From the NCBI GenBank assembly GCA_003439945.1, contig QVRM01000977.1, forward strand, positions 372,001 through 436,000: a stretch of 64,000 bases of DNA, read 5' to 3'. Position numbers and translations under genes: made by a program. The stretch's first letter is position 1. Each line of letters starts with the position of its first letter. Under the pieces are notes generated by a model, which searched no databases, was not told where the DNA came from, and saw only the letters and a list, made by a program, of their open reading frames with translations. Below are positions 33,266-46,799 of this stretch, in pieces. Origin of the DNA: Dermanyssus gallinae. Its lineage: Eukaryota > Arthropoda > Arachnida > Mesostigmata > Dermanyssidae.

Positions 33266-34980
33266 ATTCAAATAAATAGGCTATGTGTGCCCAGTTAAGA
33301 AATCCGTAAAAAAAACTTTTTTTGTGTACATTGTAGACCTAATAAGGTAACTTACAGAGCGCGCAAAGGACATTCCGTTTGGCGTATTACCTATCCAGTT
33401 TTGACCGTTGGGTACAGCTTAGCATTCAGGAAAGTACTCTTAACATTGTGTTTGAGAAGCCGTAGACCTCTGTTGGCCGGGAAGCGAAGCTTTTTCTATG
33501 CAATTCGCGGACCTTGTTTTAAATAGACCTATCTATGGCAAGGGACAATAAGCTGGTTACCGAGATTACCCCTCAGGCTCCCGCCATGAAGGACATTAAA
33601 GGACGAGTTCATATTCTGTCCACGCAAAGGCGTACCTTTAGACCAAGACGTTTGTGGCGTATAGTGTGTCTGTGTGTATTTGTGAATAGGTTATCGACGC
33701 CGCCAAGTACTTACGTATATACGTGTTTGTACATTCAATATATATATATATATATATATCATAATTACAGCGTTTTCAACAATTTTAAAAATCAAGGGCA
33801 TTTGGCAGAAAAGGTTATTGCCTGTGTCTCCCTAAATATATATGTATATATATATATATATATATATGGAAATAACCATGTATACTCTAAGAAGGGCAAT
33901 TGGATGGGATAGCGTCTCGTAGCTAAGGAGCGGCTATATTCCATTTGGGAAAGGGAGGGCACCGCGACTCCGCCCTGGCCACCGCTGTATCTATCGTAAC
34001 GCGTTGAGCATGCGGCGTCTATCCATCTGCTGGGGGGGCAGCTGTTTGGGTACCATTTTGGGTGGCGGTCCGGTATGTACGACAAACAAGTAGGCCCATA
34101 GCCAGGTCGTCCTAACGCAGACGGCAGAGCAGCAGGCCGGACATAGGGGCCTGCTCTAAAGAGATCCACCCTGAGGCCCACCCGTTCGATGTCGGAGTCA
34201 CGTCACGAGCAAGAGCGCTCGGGGATCATGCTTGTTGTCGTTCGCGTCGTAACCGTCCGTCCTCAACTCAATTGACCAACAGCACGCAGCCAACGCTAGC
34301 TAATGTTCTTCTGCCGCCGCTGACACCGCCTTGCTGGGCTGGTGACATTTACCGCGGATCTAGTCGGGATTTTGCCGGACACAAATTGACGGGATCGAAC
34401 AGAGCTTCAATCAGAAAGCAGCTAACTAACAAGTTAGCGATTTTTTTTCTGAGAAAACTAACAGGCAAACGCGCTACGGTCGCGCACAATGACCACGGCA
34501 AAGTTGTCTTCAACTGCATGTGTCGGCCGGTAGTGTGGGACTTTAACCCACTAAAAACTAGTCATGTCCTCCTTCCTCCCCCCCCCCTTCCCCCCAGCAG
34601 GGAAGTGCTGTTAGCTTGCCTACAAACTACTGCGAGGGGAACAAGTTAACGACTGTCATTACTATTACTACTACTAAAAAAAATTACTACTACTACTACA
34701 ATTTCTGCCACTACGTACTAGTAGCACTGCCTATCGCAGACGCCGAGTAATTACTAGCCATGCTATAAAAAAACAAGGCCAGAGCCATTTCTAACGAGCG
34801 CAACGACGCCAATAACAACATCGTCCCTTGTATACGCCTAATACCAGCCGGTGGTTCTTTTCTGTCTATCGTGCTCACCGTATTTGATTATTTTCCAACC
34901 AATCTTCTATTGGGTGGAACATTGTACTCAATCCTATGGACGTGCAGATATACGTCAATGTACCATATATCATATTACGG

Positions 34981-35022
<42 letters not shown>

Positions 35023-35323
35023 TCAAATAATTTTAATATTTTAGATATGACATTAATCATATATATATATATATATATATACATAAATATATATGCAACC
35101 TTCGACATGTGGCATTGTCATGGCAACCATGCAGATCCGGCCTCGTTAGTTGTTTGGGATTCTTTTATAACTAATACGATATAAAGCTAGACTAAGGATT
35201 ACTAAAATGTACAAACGCGCGACTGGCTTTCCTATATAATTATATAAGCACTTACCTAGTTATTTGTAATCATTATTTTGCTTGTGTTTTTGTGTTGCAT
35301 GCAATGTCTACAAATGATTGGCT
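33266..35323. other. No gene seen; microsatellites
   Basis: (TA)n arrays lie at 33738-33759, 33841-33867, 34984-35018 and 35059-35081, and a CTA/ACT-rich patch at 34650-34700. A GC-richer block (33930-34260) has an unrecognised minus-strand frame. At 34547-34600 the string AACCCACTAAAAAC followed by a C-rich run resembles the 156-bp insert at 47065-47220. Confidence 0.4.
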
Positions 35324-35500
35324 AACCGAGCGAGATGGCTTAGTGATAAAGCCCTTGTCTTGCATTCGGGAGGCCTAGGTTCGAGATCGAGACCGGCCAC
35401 TCTTAAATTGGTTTGCGTGGTTTTCAATTTAGACAAGGTAAATGCCGGAGTATATGCCGTTCACGAGCATTAGCCGTACGGGAAAAAATGACAAAAATAA
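35324..35500 (+). mobile_element. tRNA-derived SINE, second family
   Basis: The tRNA-like head (35326-35398) has an A-box-like TGGCTTAGTGAT, an anticodon-loop-like CTTGCAT and a B-box GGTTCGAGATC. The body TTGGTTTGCGTGGTTTTC..GGTAAATGCCGGAG recalls a body motif common in arthropod SINEs (from memory). It ends in an A-rich stretch near 35480-35500. The sequence differs from the SINE at 9.7 and 40.2 kb. Confidence 0.65.
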
Positions 35501-36105
35501 TAATTGCTGCAACAGACGTTACCGCCATCTGAAAAAATCAACTGGTTCTTTAATTACACACCAGTTCCGAGTTTTCGTGACGAGAGCGTACATGTGGCCT
35601 AGTTTCGCCCTGCAGCCAGAGACGAACCTAAAAAAACATGCCGTTTTTGTTCAATAGGGCAGTACATTGCATTACCTGCTTCTAGAAATAAAGAGTTGTT
35701 TATATAACAGCCTCCCTGAGTTTAATAGTAAAATTACCTGTTGAATAAGCATATGTTAGACGATAAAGTCACCACTAGGTGGGCAAGATTTCAAGAAAAT
35801 TACCCTTGTAAATATATGTAAATAAACCAAATACAGCACGTCTTTATATTATATTAAAAATATTAAGTAAGGCATAATTATCAACACAATAGATTACAAT
35901 ACAACGTGCATCTTTATTAATAAAAATATATAAGGATGTGCTAAGTGGCAGCATTGATCCACAAGAAAGATTAAAATACATTTATGATTTCACAAAATAC
36001 AAATTTGGTCATAGTAACAGGGCGCGGGCAAGATGACAGGAGACATCATACGGGCGGTTGTTACAAAGTAGTCGCTACGCGAAGTAATAATTCACAACGC
36101 GTAAT
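35501..36105. other. No gene seen
   Basis: AT-rich DNA without recognisable coding or repeat structure. Confidence 0.4.
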
Positions 36106-37400
36106 TTAAGGAGTGTTCACCGTTCTGCAGCTTTGTAGGTTGCCATTGTTAATGTCGATGAATTTGTTTACGTCCTCGCTGTTGCTAAGTGACTCATAAT
36201 GCGGCATTTCACCTACCACCGAAGATTTTCGACAATGGGCAGAACTATCGTAGCAGCCAAATAATGCTATGACCCAAATGTCCAATAGTGACAAGTGTTT
36301 AAGTATACATGTCAAGCGTATATATATAAATGCGTTTTCTATGATGTTCTGTCTCAAAATAAAAAATAGTGCATCGTTGAGCGAGGTGTTTTGGTCCTGG
36401 ATTCTCTGTAGGAGAGCAACATCTCTGGTATAAATAAAATAAATTCAAAAATATCAGAATTTCATGTGACGGTCAAAGAAGATACCTAGATCCTTGAATT
36501 CGACCACCTTAGCAATTGGCACATTACATAACAGGTACGGGGTCTTCAGGATGGCATACTTACGTATAAAAAAAAACATTTTATTTTCTTTACACCATGA
36601 TCGCTTGCCCACAGAAAATTTGCTCGGCTGAAAGCGTCGTCGATAACGGAATAAATTTTGAAATCATCAGTATGTATTAAGTATCGTTCACGGAGTTGGC
36701 TTCAATCGTGTCGAGGACATTCATGAACATTGTGAAGAGGAAAGGTTCAAGACCTTAAGGGACTCTTGCGTGCAGTAAATGCTGGTTGGTGAAGTGTCCC
36801 CGACCATGACGACAAAAACCCGCTGTCGCAAGTGCACCCTATACCAGTCAACTAGTCGAGGGTCAGTGCCAAGTGTAGGTACTTTTATAAAGAATTAATC
36901 TGTGACAGCAACGCGATCAAATGCAAAATATAAATTAAGCTAGGTAAGCTGTAATGGGATTTCATGATTACGTGAAATGGGCCATTCGTAAACGTCATCT
37001 AGTAGCGGGACTACAGTTGAGCGACATTTATTGAACCCGGCATGGATTCTGTAAGACTTGCCTAAAAAGATTATCGTTAGTTGTGTTCATTATTTCTCCA
37101 TTGCAATGCAGGCGACAGAGATTTTGACTATCGGACGGTAGTTCTTAAGACAAATTTAATTCGATTTCGTCTTGATTTCAGGCGTGATGACTGAGTCGCG
37201 GAAAGAGGGGGGGGGGGGGGCTTTTTCAAAGCGCCAATTGAATATGAGAGATTTAGGTAGCGCCAAAGCGCCAGGAAGCGCTACGTGAATAATTGTGGGA
37301 AGTCTGCTAAAACTGAAGTGCTTGCTTGCATAGCGGAAAATAAATTTGGTCTCAAGTGACTCACCTATGCTCAGTTAGGCGGCGGGCTCAAATCAAATAT
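36106..37400 (-). pseudogene. Decayed CR1/Jockey-like LINE ORF2 remnant
   Basis: On the minus strand, from right to left: FRDSVITPEIKTKSN and YRPIVKISVACIAMEK (about 37200-37090) match the start of RT in the CR1-like copies. HAGFNKCRST (about 37035) follows. Then FAFDRVAVTD (motif A) and VDWYRVHLRQR (about 36850), a motif B remnant ending EPFLFTMFMNVLD (about 36740), TDDFKIYSVIDDA (motif C, about 36660), and KVVEFKDLGIFFDRHMKF (about 36490). There are many stops. It is more diverged than the two CR1-like copies at 23-30 and 47-49 kb. Confidence 0.65.
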
Positions 37401-38510
37401 TTTGTATGCTCCCGGGAGAGCCGCAAACAATCCGCACTGAATGTTCAAAAGCGTAATTTGTCCGAAAGATAAAGCTATATGGAAAAAAAGCACTTTCCTG
37501 ATAGAGAGGAGTGAAGTCCTTAAGTAGGCCGTACAGGTAATGCAAGAACGCTTTGTAAAGCTCTATGGTAGAATGGCAATAAGCAAATATGAGCAACTGT
37601 GCTTTTGATTGCAGCGAAGATGGTCTTGCTGTTCATACACTGCTGTGTGGCATAGTTATCTTCCAGCTGACAGCAAGCAAATCAAAATCAAAATAAACAT
37701 AAGAAAAAGGGCTCGCACAGTTCGATTGGTGATTGACCAGGTGACCGAACTGACGCCACGCTAAAACCGCCGCCAGTAATTATAACAGGCAAGTCGATCC
37801 GAGTAAAAGCTCCCAAGTCGTCACATAGGCGTCGCATGCCCTACAGAAGGTTAGTTGAGGAGAGACAGAGAGCACAAATTAGTCGATGTATTAGGTAATT
37901 ATATATATATATATATATATATAGAACGAGAGAGAGAGGGAGGGCGGGCGATTTCCTTAGTGAGATCGTGCACCTAACGTTCATGGTGTACATTTAAGGC
38001 AAAGTGCACGTTTTTTCTGCAGAAAAGATTTTAACGCCAGGTTGATGTTGTTTGTCCCATCTGTTTGTACAGCTGAAACATATGCCAGTAGCAGCACGTT
38101 TACCATCAGAGTTTTTGCTTGTTTCGTCATTAGACACGGCTGGTTGGTTTCAATAGCTGCATTTGCTAGCGCCTATTTCCTATTGACAACATCATTGGCG
38201 GTTATTTGAGTAAAATTGATGTGAACCCGAATGCCGCATCCTGTGTATTGAATTTAGTACCAAGAGCCGTCTCACTTGAGTAAGTGGGATACCGCTTTGT
38301 TAGCGACACTGCTGTCTTTGCAAGAACTGTTTTTGTTTTCTATACATGGTTACTCAAAGTATAGCTTCAGGCGAGCCAACACAAGACAATAGGATTTTCA
38401 CGCCAGAAGTTAAAATCAGACGATGATGCGCGGACTGAGCGTAGCACGAACGTGACACGCAGATGTTCTCTTCAATCGTTCAGTAAACATGTTTGGCGTA
38501 CTTCCAAGTA

Positions 38511-38548
<38 letters not shown>

Positions 38549-39195
38549 TATATATAAATATTCATCACCCAAAACATGCACAAATTGCAAAGTAACGCTT
38601 TCAACACTATGTGGGAAAAGAAATAAACGAGACAACTGAGACACACTTTTTGTTGGCTCAGGGCATGTTGTTCAGCTCGACCAGCTTTACTTGGCAAAGG
38701 TACTTCCGTTCGTACTAGCCTAGGTGGCTAACTAGTCGCTTTTCTAATAAGTTGAGTACATACGGGTCGGGAGTGAGCTCCTATCGGGACTGGGCGTGTT
38801 TCTTGCGTGAGTTGGATGATATTCGGATAATCTCAAGCCAGCGAAAAGGCTGCTGTTCTGTGTGACCTGGCTGTATCAGTTTCGCTCTGGGGTTCTTCTT
38901 GGCCATGTTCTGCTTTTCTGGGAGCAGCGACATAAGCTGTCCTGAGCTTCTACTTGTGTTCGGTGGTAGGTACCGCGGCCACGGGCGACAATCGTGTTTT
39001 CGTCCCACCACTAGGGATTTAGATTAGTGCAAGGCTGTACACTTTGCGTCGTGCATACTACGTGTCTGAGGGCCACGCCGCCGCACCGCGTACACAGCGG
39101 ATGACCACCGCTTGGCAAATGTACGATGGCTAGTGCGGGCCTCTACATATATATATATATATATGTATATATTATACATAGACTCATACATGTAC

Positions 39196-39260
<65 letters not shown>

Positions 39261-39416
39261 GCATCAAATCCCCTTAATGTTACAATTGTCAAAAATGTGT
39301 AATTATGGAAATTTTAAGCTCAATGAGGAATTACTCAACTTAACTAAATTTGCCGTCCGGACAAGACGGTTCCATAAACAAAATACATATATCTACATAG
39401 ACGCATAAACGTACAG

Positions 39417-39491
<75 letters not shown>

Positions 39492-40141
39492 GATGATCAG
39501 TTAGAAAGTTTAGTCAGGTTTCTACGCAAAAAACGCGACCTTTTTCTAAAACGTTTATCTAGCGTTTAATAGACTCGAAACGCTCGACGTTTTCTCATCT
39601 TAAACAATTCCGAAATAAGCCAGACGGTTGTTAATCAAGAAGAAACCACTCAGGTGGGTGTGACTATAGTATGAAATTTCTAGACTTGCTTTGGGTCGCT
39701 ATTGATCTATACGGACAAACGTTGTCATGATAAGTTGGGAAGCTTCTTCACGATGGTTTGCCTAGAACTATTAAGTTTGTTTGCTTAGTTAAGATAAATG
39801 TACTTTACAAAAGAAAATAGACTCTTTGTAAGTCTTTTTGCCCTTGATTGTTTCCTTATTTTGTATAAGAATAGTGCAGCATACCTCTCCAGTCCTACGA
39901 GACACGCAGCAGAATCTTCCTAACGTGAAGGCCTTCGTTTAGAGCGCCGCCACCTTGCTTAGCTATAAACAGGTGGGCAATAATTTATACAACGTATTCT
40001 ATGGATATGGTCAATATTAACAAAAACAAATGCCGTTTTCGAAACGTAATGAACACGTGTAATGTAATTCGAATTTGTACCATATCGAAAGGTTATGGGA
40101 CAGTAACTAATAATATTTACACACACACACACATACACCTC

Positions 40142-40176
<35 letters not shown>
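37401..40176. other. No gene seen; dense (TA)n arrays
   Basis: TA arrays lie at 37898-37921, 38514-38556, 39147-39170, 39199-39252, 39418-39452, 39460-39489 and 40144-40175. A poly-G run lies near 37206. The 39.15-39.42 kb arrays are partly duplicated: ACATAGACTCATACATGTACAG (split here as ACATAGAC..CATA.A.GTACAG) recurs near 39396. No gene supported. Confidence 0.5.
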
Positions 40177-40177
<1 letters not shown>

Positions 40178-40196
40178 CTTTATGTATGTGCTCTCC

Positions 40197-40378
40197 GTCG
40201 AGCCCGGTGGCGTGGTGGCATGCGTCTGCGTCTCGTAATCGGAGGAGATACATAGGTGCGCGGGTTCGCACCCCACCGTTGCACATTTGTATTTATGGGG
40301 GTCCGTCTATGAAGCAATGCGAAAAGCAGTTCCATGGACGTTAAATCTTGGCTGAGAGTCAGCCCCGAAAGGATTTTT
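40197..40378 (+). mobile_element. tRNA-derived SINE, complete copy with 19-bp TSD
   Basis: The unit is bounded by a perfect duplication CTTTATGTATGTGCTCTCC at 40178-40196 and 40379-40397, which fixes its length at 182 bp. It starts GTCGAGCCCGGTGGCGTGG, has a tRNA-like head with CTCGTAATCGGAGG and a B-box GGTTCGCACCC, then the body TTTGTATTTATGGGG. Near the end comes a hairpin GGCTGAGAGTCAGCC, then CCCGAAAGGATTTTT with a T-run. There is no A-tail. The long duplication points to target-primed insertion by a partner LINE. Confidence 0.9.
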
Positions 40379-40397
40379 CTTTATGTATGTGCTCTCC

Positions 40398-43300
40398 ACC
40401 AACGTTCTTGGTGTCCAGGCTCAGGTGAATCGTCTGAACATTATGCATTGAACTGCTTGACGCAACTGTGCCACGCAGTGACGTGGACCTCGTTCAGACA
40501 CGTCGCTTTGGAAGGCAGAGACGTCTCGACGACCTCTGCGTGAGTTCATGGAACACACTACATATTTGTTTGTATTTTGGTATTGTGGCGAAAACCCGCT
40601 AGGGGGCCTACAAGGTTTGCTCACCGTCGTAAGCTACCTACCTACTCGGACACTTCAAGATACCTTCGGGCCTTCCGCCTGGCAGGACTCTCCCACCAAT
40701 GGCCTAGACTGCGGACTAACTTGCCTTCATAGCTGACTTCACTGGGTGTGCCAGCCAGACGTGCGTCTGTCTAATGGTGACTCAAGGGCTATGCAATACC
40801 CCCTATATCAAGGGTAAAGCTGAAGTCTCGGCAGAATGAAAAACGTGGGCTGTGACACCCACGGTGGCGTACAACGACGTGTAACTCATGGCTGGGATCA
40901 CCACGGGGTCAAACTTATGCGGCGGACGAGTGTTATGCTACGAAGAAACGAGCAGCGAGACCGAAGATGGTTTTGACTGATGAAGACGTGCTCAACTCGA
41001 CAATCTGTCTGACAAATAATATAATACGGTTAGGCGAGAGGAGAGGCGGCTTCGGAATCTCAGGAGTAGATATCAGTAGTAATGTAGTCTCGGGGCGTTC
41101 AATGTGGTTATACAGCGACGACTGTCAGATTTGGAGGGTGTGGTTCCTCGTTCCACCAGGGCTTCCTCTTGAAAAAAAATTGAGGCGATTCATTCCTTGG
41201 TCGAGGTCTGTCGAACGGCTCGCCGAATTGCAGGGTTAAAATTGCTTAATGATGGTGTCCCTGTGATTATTAGACTTGTCCTTAGCTTGCTTTGTTCAAC
41301 GTTAGAATGATAGGCAACGTCGGCACTGCCTTTACGGAATCAGACATGACGGACAAGCTTTGACACATACGGCGTTAACCACGTTCGACGTTTCTATGCA
41401 CCTGCCCTACAGGAAAGAAAAAGGCTCATGAAGACGCCTAGCCTCACCTCGTCCACTGATCGTTCTCCCCTACCCATAGTTGTCTTGGTATACAAGTCAC
41501 GCAGTAGTCGTTTTAGAGTCTGATCACCTGCTTGCATCCTTTAATGTCAGTAAGTAGATGCTACATTGCAGAGAGTTTGTCAAACGAGCTTCCGGACACA
41601 GGCCACTTGGGAGCTAAATGCTCCAACTCTGCACGTTGCAGGTATTCCGAGGACGTTAGAACCAACGCATTTCCGAAGTCTACTTTCAAGGGAAAAAGCG
41701 CCTAAAGAAAGACGTGCCAGGCCATAGTGTTTATACAGGTGTGTAAATTATTGCATATGTATTATAAGTTTAAATTGGTAAAATGTCAAATTTAAGAAAA
41801 CGTACAGCTTCACAAAAATACGCACATCCACACACGCGCATAATTCTGCATATATATATATATATATATATATATGACTGGACACACTAAAACATTAAAA
41901 AAACGGATATGTTTCGTTTTCGCCACCCTTTTCTTCAATAAAATGAAGTGTCCTGATTTAAATTATCAGTTATCGTTGGTTTATGGACGAGCCGTAGAGA
42001 GCAGCTTTCTTAATTCTGTGGTTCTTTCTGTCTCTCGATTTCCGATGTCCTCGTTGAACTCCCTCAAATTTAGTTCAAGTCCGATCATTGCTGGCCAGTC
42101 AATGTCTCCTTTTAAAGAGATAACACGGATCGAAAATTTCGTGCAGAGCAGCGCGTTGCACCCGCTTTGGCACTTGTGTACCCATCTTATTGAAATCATA
42201 TATCGCCCACATCCAATCCGTCTAATTCCGGCCATAAAAAGTGTCCTACAATGTCCTGGCATTGCTTGCCGTTTGTGGTTACAGTATTTTTCAAAGAAGA
42301 AGAGTGAAGACAACACCGGCTCTCTACTGCCTACTCCGTAGTAGTCGAGCCTGGTGGCGTCCTGCAAAAAAATGTGTTCTGCAATTCCAAGACTCGTTTA
42401 GCCGAATTCCGTGAACGTTTTATAAAATTACTACAAGCATCGCTCAACGCAGCGGTCACCGACCGCCAAGTTGTTTACCGCTACACTCTTTCTGTGTACT
42501 ATAAATAGCCTTAAGCCTTAAAGGAGTTAATTTAACTTCCTGATAATTTAACTTCCTGATAATTGTTATTCATTCCAAGACAAGCAGTTCCAAGTCTTGT
42601 GCTCACAATAATGTAATTGTGAATTACAGTCACAGATATTTTTCTCACTGAATAGTCTGCCACCTATTCAATGATGCTTGGGGCGATTATATTGAATCGG
42701 CAGGTCCACTCCGGTCGTTGATCGACGGCTTAAATTATATCAAGGCTACTCTGTCGGGTGCAGCCTTCGCATCAAGAAATAGCTGTTTCATAGCAGCTAC
42801 GAACAAACTGAATTTCACAGATGAACGCTGAATAGATCTCCCCTGATTAAGTTGACCTTAGTCGGAAAAACGTAAATCATTCTGAAGTGAATTTAAAGGC
42901 ATGTCAGTATAAAGACAAATTTAAATCAAATATAACTCTGGTGATTGTAGTATTACTAGTGCTTCATCACGCGAAGGCAAATCATCGAGCTCCAATTACT
43001 AAACAATTAGTTCACGTCTGATTCAAGCGCCGCGCCTACACAGATGTAGAAATGAACCTGCATCACATTTGGCTTGGGTATGAAAAAGCAAACACACTAC
43101 ATCAGCTCGTTTGATCCCGTAGACATCGCATAAATGATTAACTAGCATACTTCACTCTTAAGCGAAGCACACGAGTAAGCACACAATACAATAATGTAGC
43201 TTACTGAAAAATAAAGCAAAAGCACTTAAGTAACTAGGTTTGCATTGCAAAATCATTTATTATACTTCTTTTTGTATGATTGACCATTTCATGCAAACAT

Positions 43301-46097
43301 TTGCTGCCTACAATACAATCTGCAAAGAGAGCAGGTGCCTAAATTTTTAAGTAAAAAAAAAAAAACTTTACATAAAAGCTACCGTATCTGCTAATTAAGA
43401 TAGCATAATAGAGTACAACTAAATTGCAAATAAAAGCAGGTCGATAAACCTAAGACTAACCAGGATACATGGAGTAGTGGCGTCGGATGGCGGACAACGG
43501 ACATTACAATGTGTCCGTTTGGTCATGCGCCGGGAAAATGCTGTTTATGAGCTAAGCATGATAAGTGATATGAACATCGTAGTCAAAGTAATTCTGAAAA
43601 TTCAGGCTGCAAGTGTTGCAGACGGTATAGGAACGCGTTAGTTGATATTCGAGCGGACACCGGCCTTTGCGCACACAACGGCGGCATTCACCCTTACCGA
43701 GGAACAATCCGCATTACACACAATTTTTCATCTTGCCTCCTGTGCGGGGTTTATTTAAAAGACCTTTGTACAGGCTTAAGGGTATGTGCGCTCATAAGCT
43801 GAAACGTGTGGTTCACACACGTATACTCAAATCTACTTGTGCAGGCGTGTAATTTGTATGCTTTATTTGCTAATAGTAATAAAACGTACGTAAATCATTT
43901 GCACTTTGAGCAGCATGCATGCACTAGAGACAAGTATTTTACAGAAAGAGAAAACTATGAATGCAATTCTAATAAAAATTCAACTTTTTCGTGAAGATAC
44001 TTATATTATAATAGAACTAAAACGGTACCCTATTCCACTCAACTTTTTGGTAGGATGCCAAAATGTACGCATGTGCTTAGCCATGTTGACATACGTGGGG
44101 TCAAGGTTCTGCTAGTGGAGACTGCCACGTTAACAGCAGCAGCAGCAGAAACATGCCATTACGGCTCAGCCAGCTAAGACGCTAATGGCGATTACCGTTA
44201 CGGCGTAATCCTATAGGATAACGTGTGGCCCGAGCTTGGTATTAATAGGCAGGAAGGGACTAGATACGACTCGGTTTAATAACTCGTGATTGTAGTGCTA
44301 TAGGTTGTTAGCTACGTATTAGCAGTAGGTGATATTTATAGCAGATGACGTTGTAGCGCAAGTTGTGACGCTGCGTTAACCATGCAGAAGTAAGCGCAAT
44401 AGAACGTGCATAGTCTGTGAAAAGCAGCTTGGCCAACTGACTTAAAGATGATTGATGGCAGCAGCAAGCGGGCCAATGATAGCGCCACTATAGATACTAG
44501 TCAATAAGCGTTACATTGTTAGCTGGGCGAGACTGATTTGTAGAATCTATGCGAAACTGACTCTGTCCGTTCTCTGTAATTAGTCCAGCGTGTATTATTC
44601 GCCTTATTAAACACAAATTTATAAATAGTACAGCATTTATTTATAAAGTAGTGAGCTACATAAGAATGGCGGAAAGTACGTTTGTACAGGTGAAAAAAGG
44701 ATATCATTGGTAAATTATGACCGCTTTCATTTTCGCTTTCACCAGTATCTAGTGTCGAAGACGGCATCAGCAGCTACAACCGGGGTTTTCTATTCTCAGG
44801 GGGGTAATTTGCGACGAGAGCGAAATAAAGGCGATGCTTCCATGTTAGCGCCCTCGGTGGAAGCGGAAGATTGCAAAACAATTCTGCACCTTAAGATGTG
44901 CGGCGAACAGCGAGGTTATGCTACCTAAGCCGCAAGATATTAATATATATATACATATATACATAAATAAGTGTGTGTATATGTGTTAAATCTTCTATAT
45001 GTTGTTTTTTAAACCGAGTTTATGACCATTTGCAAAACGTTTATGAGATAATTTGAATAGGATATATGGGTTTTCATGATCAAGCTCGCAACTTCTTGTG
45101 TCAAGGTCGCCGGCCTTTTTCCCCCCACCCCGTTTTTTTTTTCTAAAAAGGAGTATGCACTACCCAGCTCGGTTATAGAAGAATACAGTTAAGTCATTAC
45201 ATAAAAATTAGTTAAAACAGTTAAGTTATTACCGAGGTGGCATTCTTTTGACGAAATGCTTCTAGATACCAAGTGATGTGTGCCATGTAATGCCAATATA
45301 AACAACATATTTTCTACCATGCTTGCTTAATGTTTTTGGTAATTTATTTACTAGTGGTCTAAGTGCCATTAAGTATTTTGAACATCTTGTATAGCTTCCG
45401 AAACGTCATCGTATTAATGACAAAAATCAAGAAGGTTGCACTTTTCTATTTAAATTAAATAGAAGTATTTTTATTAGTACATTGGTAGTCATCAGGTGTT
45501 GCTTAGCAACTTGTGAAGTGTTGCTCATTACCTTAGCACCTATCATTAACACAGAGCAAAATATATTTGTTATAACTATGCTATACAATGTATTATGTTT
45601 ATTTATCATTATTAGGTTTGCAAATATTAAATTCCCGATGCTTTGTATTCAATGCTGGTAACCCTTCAAGGGGTCGACCTATCTAACGTGCTGGCGGTTT
45701 GTATTTTGTGATCAATCAAGTAACTTTATCCGCTATCTCGTAACCCACACATACTAGCACCGAAGGTACTAATTAAATGTGTATTCTAGCCTTATGTTAC
45801 GTACTTGAACTGTATACCTTATTAACTCAATCTAGTGAATTTCGACTGGTCAGGTACGTAGGAAAGAAAACACAACTGCCTGCAATTACTTGTGGTGCGG
45901 CATTACCCTGCCCGATGTTCTGCGTCAGCTGTATTTATTGTCTCTCATCCGACGAGTAGGTACGAGAAACGTCGGAAGATTCCGACGTCTCTCGTATTTA
46001 CTAGTATCTACCGTATCCACGAGCAGAGCGTTATCAATGTGTGCAGCTGTACGCAGCTAAAGACAGCTAAGTACACACATAAGGCTTTTTTTTTCAG
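40398..46097. other. No gene supported; AT-rich with weak coding-like remnants
   Basis: Over about 41060-41540 the minus strand is unusually open (SLSNFNPAIRRAVRQTS; MGRGERSVDEVRLGVFMSLF) with only scattered stops. This suggests a decayed coding element I cannot identify. A (TA)n lies at 41849-41874 and a short tandem (TAATTTAACTTCCTGA, two units) near 42532-42566. A hairpin at 45961-45996 has a 16-bp stem and 4-nt loop. The rest, 42400-46080, shows nothing I can support. Confidence 0.35.
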
Positions 46098-46215
46098 GGT
46101 TTACTTTCTGCTTGCTGTCGATCTTCTCCGGGAATTTAAGAATTTTGCGCTGCACGCCAAGGTCTATTTTATTGCCCGATTTTTACCTGTTTTGGAGGCC
46201 GTAGTGGAGTTATAG
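46098..46215 (+). CDS. Possible 3' coding exon, unidentified
   Basis: A long T-tract ending CAG (46082-46097) is a textbook-like acceptor. The following frame reads VYFLLAVDLLREFKNFALHA and about 19 more residues ending LEAVVEL at TAG 46213-46215. It is hydrophobic and amphipathic, plausible as helices. It is short, unsupported by any partner exon here, and may be chance. Confidence 0.2.
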
Positions 46216-46229
46216 TTTGTAAGGCATTC

Positions 46230-46799
46230 TCGTAACAGCGAAATTTGAAGCCTAGAGATGTCGCTGGCGTTTCGAACCCATGACACCACAAAAAGAGAGT
46301 TTGGGGTCGTACAACCTTACGGGAACGCACAACGTTTTGTCTCGGTTACCTCGTCGTTACTTCTTCCGTCATAGCCAAAATTGCGTAACTGTTAGTTGCT
46401 AATCTAAGGCTAAAATAAAGTTGGAATATTGAAGACGATGTTTGGTTGCGAAGAGGCGCCTCTGATTGATGCATGTCAACTAACTCCAACGTAAAAGGCA
46501 TCCCACAGGCACGAAGGTTGTGTGTCTGTTTTTTGGCGTTTGCTAGCTGGAGTTTGGTTTTTTCTGCAAGGCAAAAAAGTTGTCTCAAGAGGTCGAAGAG
46601 AGCTCTATGCAGCGACTGGTCTGAGCTCTCCTCATCTTTATTACTCGAGTAGAAATCGCTTGGTCACTCCGGCAAAGTGGCTTCACATTGGTTGCGAAGG
46701 AACAGAATATCACAGCAAATATTAAGAAACATTATGTTAAACGTGCATCTAGTCATGCTGAAATCGGCAACCGGCAACTTCTTGTATTGGAGCTGCTTA
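46230..46799. other. No gene seen; possible tRNA-like B-box
   Basis: On the minus strand near 46277-46290 the string GGGTTCGAAACGCC looks like a Pol III B-box, but no A-box or second copy was found. Confidence 0.3.

Noticed and set aside
35326..35398. Functional tRNA gene (alanine-like anticodon loop)
   Set aside because: The acceptor stem does not pair well and a SINE body follows; called a SINE instead.
41981..42357. 124-codon minus-strand frame preceded by TTTTTTTGCAG
   Set aside because: The start of the frame coincides with a string like the reverse of the SINE 5' end (TCGAGCCTGGTGGCGT), there is no recognisable domain, and it is near chance length.
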